DNA from: Oligoflexia bacterium
Lineage (GTDB): Bacteria > Bdellovibrionota > UBA1018 > CAIMNF01
Assembly: GCA_903842755.1 (NCBI GenBank)
Contig: CAIMNF010000127.1
Location: 1 to 10,142 of the forward strand
DNA length: 10,142 bases
Reading direction: 5' to 3'
The notes beneath the pieces are model-generated. The model was not told the origin of the DNA and ran no database searches. It saw only the letters and a list, made by a program, of their open reading frames with translations. Positions 9,201-10,142 of the stretch are shown piece after piece. Positions within the stretch are counted from its first letter, which is position 1, and each line of letters opens with the position of its first letter. The position numbers and the translations under genes were made by a program.

Positions 9201-9935
9201 TCGAGCCCAAATTCTACTCGATTGCCTCAAGTGGGGAATTATTTGAATAACATAGTTCGAAAAATCATTAATGCAGGCGTAGATAATAACGGTGTCGCAA
9301 CCGCGATCTTCTTAGTGGGTGCAAGCGCACAAACCGGGAACACTTCTGGATTTATCTTAATCCAGCCACTGACGATCAACACAGGGACCGGCTTACTTTC
9401 GCCAGCAACCGCTAATCCGACGCCCATTTCCGTTAGCATTGCAAACGACTGCCAAATTGATGGACAATCGATTGACGGAACACCGATCGACGCCGTGTAC
9501 AACCCAAAAACAGATTCGACGATTGTGTTGATATCGCCTGATCAAACGAAAGCAATTGGTGGTCGGCTCATTTCTATCGATAACACGACTACCTCTCCGA
9601 CCTGTAGAAATATCTATTCCAATGGAGCGATCGCAGTGCTCCCGAACCCAAGTACCGATAACGTCAACACCCAAAATCCAAATATGTCAAAATTGGTTTT
9701 AGACCCAACTAGACAAATGGTTTACGGGATCATCAATAACGGCACTCCTCCATCAGCCAATGATTCTTTATTTACGCTCGATGCTTTGACGGAAATCGTG
9801 AACTCTCAATCCATTTCATCAGGTGTTCACGCCGATCAAATCGTTCTCGATTCAAATTACAACGCGGTCTACATTTTTGATAACACACGAGCGACAGCCA
9901 CTTCCCAGTACCCAACTCTTTACCGTGTATGGTAA
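207..9935 (+). CDS. Giant secreted lipoprotein with Ig/cadherin-like stalk and C-terminal propeller-like region
   Basis: One uninterrupted frame encodes at least 3242 residues. TTG at 207 is the first conventional start. The frame is open back to 159, and ATT at 162 (3257 residues) is better supported, because it follows an AGGAGG by 8 nt and adds the basic n-region (LRKCCR) that a signal peptide needs. The lipobox LSSC puts the lipidated Cys at residue 12 (27 from ATT); Gly at +2 fits outer-membrane sorting by the E. coli rule. The mature chain is visibly rich in Asn, Ser, Thr and Pro and poor in Lys and Glu. Beta-sandwich-like signatures recur: DEDGD at ~308, NRPPQF at 417, SDPD at ~467, HWTP at 1811, SDSD at ~2033, FSWTP at 2049, HWYANG at 2627. 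Pro-rich TPTP/SPSP linkers lie mainly between residues 890 and 2330. The last ~490 residues resemble YVTN-type blades. There is no catalytic motif and no C-terminal sorting domain. A surface stalk or adhesin is inferred; no named family is recognised for the whole protein. Confidence 0.9.
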   Translation: MALLSGILLSSCGGNVTPLSSGIVIPEGLDLVVDLTDAARFNLSADRTVSIFSVSNNFSSNNIGDLTASIIPANQFAPNQYGLIVDKNLTATRPLLIQVQDLNLGINFTDVLFDGDSVAQPGIVSTLAWDLIKYYPNSVVNNFSSADFKGLKSLIQTRVNQVLAESEQFSLATLPIITSTHFLENSLRYNINFLTQAAQFGIRYQYDQPLLPQGLGSCSTDPLVLCSVVCTQIPEGCGNDLGVSEVQPYYYADNTYIVLPNGTKQFAVPFNNTNTLPILTPGATRPDPGLGIPIGEGQSFSIVASILDEDGDFIDRWMHVEYTPRKLPATATLVIPEPTPATFDLNLGAPSNADQYTSNVIHYNEALDTSIYNGTLGMTPSVGCPDCDTAYQTIYYKFTDGGVNEVALWNFKYQDVNRPPQFIRNPTGGINDSTYDAYLNKPSYCESPLNPVTNTNDNPWSCVFRTSDPDLNDDPNAAADQFYYSASGLDPSIELYAADFNLLHFTNNLQSPGPAPLAAPMINNGGPSIFLGGLSGGFLSPAFGSGNPIRAFWNDNVNNTGNGFYSNRIWPATDPTNSFVNGHSPYEPATPLVNGMMTTAGCNPVGGTANLKCGLGIFQVTINNSVNVAAQQKSSQNLSYSIVAYDRKQNGFSVSDSISRVINFTPITARFVAFDSLVRPGPSPIGPDGVTPINIGISPESDIGVGTVGDKHIHTVSDIYLDEIYNLALSTGMISSGTETTDLQNLGFIYSTAANYRSAFSVNGFNLSRFITQPRNVSGPLTAAGLSTPPAPNPTLVYNSIAKDGNFFVAPVEFDSTACSTLPTTSTNIGQANSTSVNGTQPMGWMFEIDAIDTSNIGLNPTEAFDNVYVAYGDSYSALPSLQILNPIDVASPSPSPWQNTPNGDFYFCSLPSPENDANTGNTPIYTVATDPHGMAADCTTLSSTPPSQLQPVPVYYNTSKGYKKLVYHRLVLLWKPKDQLLAYPNPGILNAFISGLVLYGDAFSSVHSSTGRDTRALNVLNGVCGNDAQGNPKVFTRYGCLQDASTIWAHIQSTQNPAPQFCPTSAPAVGTVGWNPNPDPQNLSNGLPLAMNLCAPAVQNQELDFYARRQEFKPCVETVVAQTNQINGGLYNLVANQSVGTNLVTQPLSQSTYQAAPIGPSVEALIAVQDQNARGWQNLFNGGTLKRNPILPYYALNGGIQVDVSIMGTRKVNQPEFLRWMPFLSTCDNLDPEPIVWSDFQDLTSTANPTPTPNLTPRTRLTSMNQTAAVCFGANFAAPNNPLSTAAFSQYRTILEIHNKKNVAVNINPDPNRPTQTVTNWNGVQQKLQRGLYDANGGTSPLNSQNTTYTFPLPSPSGVTFNLFDTTFANDFPAGHSVECFPPSIVLNGIHIYPEQSDVYVALSCDLPKGASWSDDFITATVVYAIDPITDYGFPDPTTQGAAFYSYPLISFNWLPEFYQATTTTAASNFITSPYAATIASTYNNFPFDGVNDLAFTAVPINTFQYDQYNTLTNTGKPYGNQGGTFYVYDPYNTNQTTNPTGIVSSTALTIPVQIAGSPSPSPFPVTINNFKNSFAVSALTSPSPGVAEGYLSPLCTNCGPLVGTTPAPLTVGAPSYAGAFEVVDWNDKPTTFSLGNGGTNPTPSPTAAPYLCTSTFPDPASTTTQYCYQNVGTTNDISVYYRSPSTGAADIQIDIPISTSDNGYTLLSQKAELDPFDVHIFTMNDASGVNSWTKNTNFPSPTPPSPTLYRVSTAQDCNDVPTGYPGNLNVSSVGSGVSTGLFEKTKFFPYIGSRSLYQIFQLYRQCDVHWTPRTLDYGKTYTFNLSVNDNPALNNGGSTVPTGGRFPGTVEVGISSDVAPAPTPLGHTVSNTITIKMFEPNIDPTFISSTANTPCYFINQKSNSACTSPVPTPSLLSSASLPFLSNYPSPLPSPAVPCTTASGSCSEYLQSSSPITFQQGITTTFNVSATIQRNTQNFDTLSITQPGFVRVFYNNTSLPPVDLQFSSFVSPTALSTDPSRLTSQTLVANASDSDTSSNVHGEITTQFSWTPNDVAAYNLSTVNGFLIPVDVSNLSLDPTNSNSSLSQFFVTPATKSRIWIWGKLSTVNSIELVKEAAYGTGANPQNLNGYTFNLTAGLPSSAEIIVQKATNLAARFHGTLDYTQTANQFRPTLNASPDPLSFVSLSTNFNCPVAVATPALTPVPNTTIPGSHTAGPFIVPPTTAFVGPYEEIYPLTFCPPLTEVGNSYDYTLTLTDPGDSSMGQAIDPNASCNPASKALLGAPNISGPYDACRSQNPGSHSYTFHVNITGAPTFTIPAPSPQQTTYAYVQQPFSYPTAMNVTLPQEIRQLFFIGLDNSTANANLTPIRAATNETPGQEAFFVNEKYLLKWNQARYLGTDPNAPVTSTTLTLYGVTGTWNASEPLATGQYCHSTAALADAANATGFSGHKDIIRFNESANGGAGRVEHCYLSSSDAFAYSSTTKLNVEITSQGPSTIPPILSSTSLTRTYQMPNAPNASVQKNQQFNEFFDRCLDCTANPGSGGLASFSGATGHTFSFTVNGSTITKEYNYAVPSNSPYIQTGLMPNNLATTPFNGMHFSAEKGETLTFSATLSSFSNSAPYPIYHWYANGCLFNSGIAQSTTISATYTVPKTADGRLDDCTAKYSEPEPGAGQLGTLLIRLTVGYGTENYSMTAGNAPNNAGTYFSSLVDGSPVGFLWSGSILNTNPILNTAPGAAPNLQTPIVLTGSDYNGTKNSTFAIPVSLSSSFGPQTAAGSTNEFLAYTDMGTSNTWIHIKNIDTHGDINNSYPEFYTINSSVTPVTPFSSPSSMVLKCSASSSSSADWFGINEDTAFSDTLGIDYFQGSVTSYSNVKNYSCYSKQALSIKSTVAASATGTTPPSGSLATGYLLFSKFKAQKNTMAVFNIGTTTNTPWFLLDETSGASIFYTDADKTPYSGPSNNYVLFTDSTSRYIYTTENTNLGFTPNPADLYSGNTAYSSPNSTRLPQVGNYLNNIVRKIINAGVDNNGVATAIFLVGASAQTGNTSGFILIQPLTINTGTGLLSPATANPTPISVSIANDCQIDGQSIDGTPIDAVYNPKTDSTIVLISPDQTKAIGGRLISIDNTTTSPTCRNIYSNGAIAVLPNPSTDNVNTQNPNMSKLVLDPTRQMVYGIINNGTPPSANDSLFTLDALTEIVNSQSISSGVHADQIVLDSNYNAVYIFDNTRATATSQYPTLYRVW
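1089..2223 (+). other. N-terminal cadherin-like/Ig-like segments of the giant lipoprotein
   Basis: This covers roughly residues 295-672. GQSFSIVASILDEDGD (acidic turn at residues 308-312) resembles the strand-plus-DPDGD turn of cadherin-like and putative-Ig modules. The strand WNFKYQDV runs into NRPPQF (417-422), a junction typical of tandem cadherin-like domains. A second acidic turn, SDPDLNDD, begins at ~467. The strand pattern LSYSIVAYD, followed by VINFTPITARFVAFD, looks like the end of another module. A C-x-x-C (CPDC, 384-387) lies within this block. The assignment rests on motif resemblance only, and the repeats are too diverged to delimit exact boundaries by eye. Confidence 0.45.
2241..2318. 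repeat. Three back-to-back inverted repeats (hairpin cluster) within the giant ORF
   Basis: Hairpin A (2241-2271) pairs CCGGCCC with GGGCCGG (7 bp), extended by CGT/ACG across a one-base bulge, with a 10-nt loop. Hairpin B (2270-2282) pairs CGGCG with CGCCG around TAA. Hairpin C (2283-2318) pairs CAATATCGGA with TCCGATATTG (10 bp perfect), with an inner TTC/GAA pair and a GCCC loop. A and B share two bases and C follows directly, so nearly the whole 78 nt can be paired. No T-run follows, so it is not an ordinary intrinsic terminator. The encoded residues (~679-704) are Pro/Gly-rich and look like a linker after a beta-sandwich module. Confidence 0.65.
2880..2897 (+). repeat. Tandem hexamer AGTCCA x2 + AGCCCA encoding SPSPSP
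   Basis: Three consecutive hexamers encode (Ser-Pro)3 at residues 892-897. They form the first clear member of a series of Ser/Thr-Pro linkers in the giant lipoprotein. In-frame hexamer arrays can expand or contract without breaking the frame. Here the copy number is only three, so phase-variable length is possible but unsupported. Confidence 0.6.
5042..5061. repeat. Inverted repeat CGTAGGAG-CACC-CTCCTACG
   Basis: An 8-bp perfect stem with a 4-nt loop lies inside the coding sequence, over the VGAPSYA linker at residues ~1613-1619. One or two such 8-bp stems are expected by chance in 10 kb, so on its own it is weak. It is listed because it shares the AGGAG/CTCCT arms with the palindrome 330 bp downstream. 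Confidence 0.4.
5392..5407. repeat. Perfect 16-bp palindrome CAGGAGTTAACTCCTG
   Basis: The sequence equals its own reverse complement over 16 bp, with a flanking T-G wobble and one further A-T match. A perfect 16-bp palindrome is expected about 0.15 times in 10 kb of random sequence. It lies in frame in the giant ORF, encoding roughly SGVNSW at residues 1729-1735. It could be a dimeric-protein binding site or simply codon coincidence. Confidence 0.5.
5625..6450 (+). other. Putative-Ig (He_PIG-like) modules with WTP signatures
   Basis: Two stretches carry the W-T-P...(D)...Y pattern of putative-Ig/cadherin-like domains. HWTPRTLDYGKTYTFNLSVN has its Trp at residue 1812. FSWTPNDVAAYN has its Trp at 2051 and is followed by a hydrophobic strand, FLIPVDV. 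The second is preceded by an acidic turn, SDSDTSS (~2033). In the family this motif is the F/G strand region of a beta-sandwich repeated along stalk proteins. A similar strand, YDYTLTLTD, occurs near residues 2250-2257, suggesting a third copy without the Trp. Copy number and boundaries cannot be fixed by eye. Confidence 0.5.
8020..8275 (+). other. Ig/PKD-like segment with possible disulfide
   Basis: ETLTFSATLSS, then YPIYHWYANGC (Trp2628, Cys2633), ISATYTV and a late strand LLIRLTV follow the order of strands in an Ig/PKD-like sandwich, with the characteristic Y-x-W-x-x-N-G core. Cys2633 and Cys2662 could form a disulfide in the oxidising environment outside the inner membrane. This is the last stalk-like module before the C-terminal propeller-like region. 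The family assignment is tentative. Confidence 0.4.
8430..9932 (+). other. C-terminal beta-propeller-like region (YVTN-type blade resemblance)
   Basis: The last ~490 residues differ from the stalk: they have few Pro-rich linkers and repeated blade-like strand patterns. Examples are SRYIYTTEN (Tyr2973), AVYNPKTDSTIVLISPD (Asn3099), LVLDPTRQMVYGIINNG (Asp3166) and IVLDSNYNAVYIFDN (Asp3215). They are interleaved with strands such as GRLISIDN, SLFTLDA and TLYRVW. The hydrophobic-D-P/S-x3-5-V-Y-x-I/F spacing (about 67 then 49 residues apart) is what YVTN/lactonase-type propellers show. The length would allow six or seven blades. Propellers on surface proteins usually bind protein or glycan ligands. 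Fold inference only; earlier blades (from ~2750) are weakly visible. Confidence 0.5.
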
Positions 9936-9940
9936 TGTAA
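9935..9940 (+). other. ATG-TAA start-stop element at the gene junction
   Basis: The last base of the giant gene's TAA (9933-9935) begins an ATG (9935-9937) that is followed immediately by TAA (9938-9940). A terminating ribosome could re-initiate here and stop at once. The downstream gene's ATG lies 4 nt further on. It encodes no peptide beyond fMet, and any regulatory role is speculative. Confidence 0.35.
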
Positions 9941-9944
9941 AGGT

Positions 9945-10142
9945 ATGAAGCTTAGCTTACGAGGAAAAAAAAGAGTCTTCGGATTTGGAATTGCGGTGGT
10001 GCTGATTTCAGTACCACTCATAAAACATTTTATTTTCGAAGCTCCGCCTGTCATTAAAAAGGGGCCCCAAACAACAGAGGAACTCCTTGCCGAGCGCGCC
10101 AGAACAGCAAATAGTATTTTAGAGACGCCACTTGGAAAAGCG
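9945..10142 (+). CDS. Probable single-pass inner-membrane protein, N-terminal part
   Basis: ATG at 9945 opens a frame that stays open for 66 codons to the window end. A basic n-terminus (KLSLRGKKR) precedes a hydrophobic segment at residues ~11-26 (VFGFGIAVVLISVPLI). There is no lipobox Cys and no clear signal-peptidase I site, so a signal anchor with the C-terminal part in the periplasm is likely. After the membrane segment come a short Pro/Lys stretch (APPVIKKGP) and a charged, probably helical part (TTEELLAERARTANSIL). The gene starts 9 nt after the giant lipoprotein's stop. AAAGG at 9939-9943 is only 1 nt from the ATG, so it is a poor Shine-Dalgarno, and coupling to upstream translation is likely. 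I recognise no family. Its position suggests a shared role with the lipoprotein, for example in export or assembly, but this is only inferred from context. Confidence 0.7.
   Translation, partial: MKLSLRGKKRVFGFGIAVVLISVPLIKHFIFEAPPVIKKGPQTTEELLAERARTANSILETPLGKA

Noticed and set aside
9924..9932. Terminal Trp as an outer-membrane barrel beta-signal
   Set aside because: The protein is a lipoprotein with no barrel-like amphipathic strand series. The last strand fits closing a propeller better.
9933..10142. Stop-codon readthrough fusing the giant lipoprotein to the downstream membrane protein
   Set aside because: The two are in the same frame, but TAA followed by T is an efficient stop, and the downstream gene has its own ATG and signal anchor. 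A membrane segment after a secreted propeller would make little topological sense.

Overview
The window is almost entirely one gene. A single plus-strand reading frame of about 9.73 kb (at least 3242 codons, positions 207-9935) encodes a giant secreted lipoprotein. It lies between the last 56 codons of an upstream FG-GAP/VCBS-type gene (stop at 169-171) and the first 66 codons of a downstream gene for a probable single-pass membrane protein (ATG at 9945, running off the window). All three genes point the same way with almost no spacers, so they look like one operon. I see no promoter, terminator, RNA gene, insertion sequence, CRISPR array or convincing minus-strand gene.

The lipobox followed by Gly-Gly indicates a Gram-negative bacterium with an outer membrane. 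By eye the base composition is mid-40s % GC. A huge Asn/Ser/Thr/Pro-rich surface lipoprotein with TPTP/SPSP linkers, beside an FG-GAP protein, resembles the large cell-surface proteins of Bdellovibrio-like or other deltaproteobacteria-derived lineages. That placement is a low-confidence inference; no marker gene is present.

Layout (residues numbered from the TTG at 207): the signal peptide and lipid-anchored Cys12 come first. Residues ~200-700 hold degenerate cadherin-like/Ig-like segments with DEDGD and SDPD acidic turns and an NRPPQF junction. Residues ~890-2330 are a stalk-like region with Pro-rich TPTP/SPSP linkers and at least two putative-Ig signatures (WTP at residues 1812 and 2051). 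An Ig/PKD-like segment lies near residue 2628. The last ~490 residues contain repeated strands resembling YVTN-type beta-propeller blades. I infer a long lipid-anchored stalk presenting a C-terminal propeller, co-made with a calcium-loop FG-GAP propeller protein and a membrane protein. Adhesion or prey/surface contact is plausible but unproven.

Points worth checking: the giant gene probably starts at a rare ATT codon (162) directly after a perfect Shine-Dalgarno. Three back-to-back hairpins sit inside the coding sequence at 2241-2318. A perfect 16-bp palindrome lies at 5392-5407. An ATG-TAA start-stop element sits at the junction with the downstream gene.
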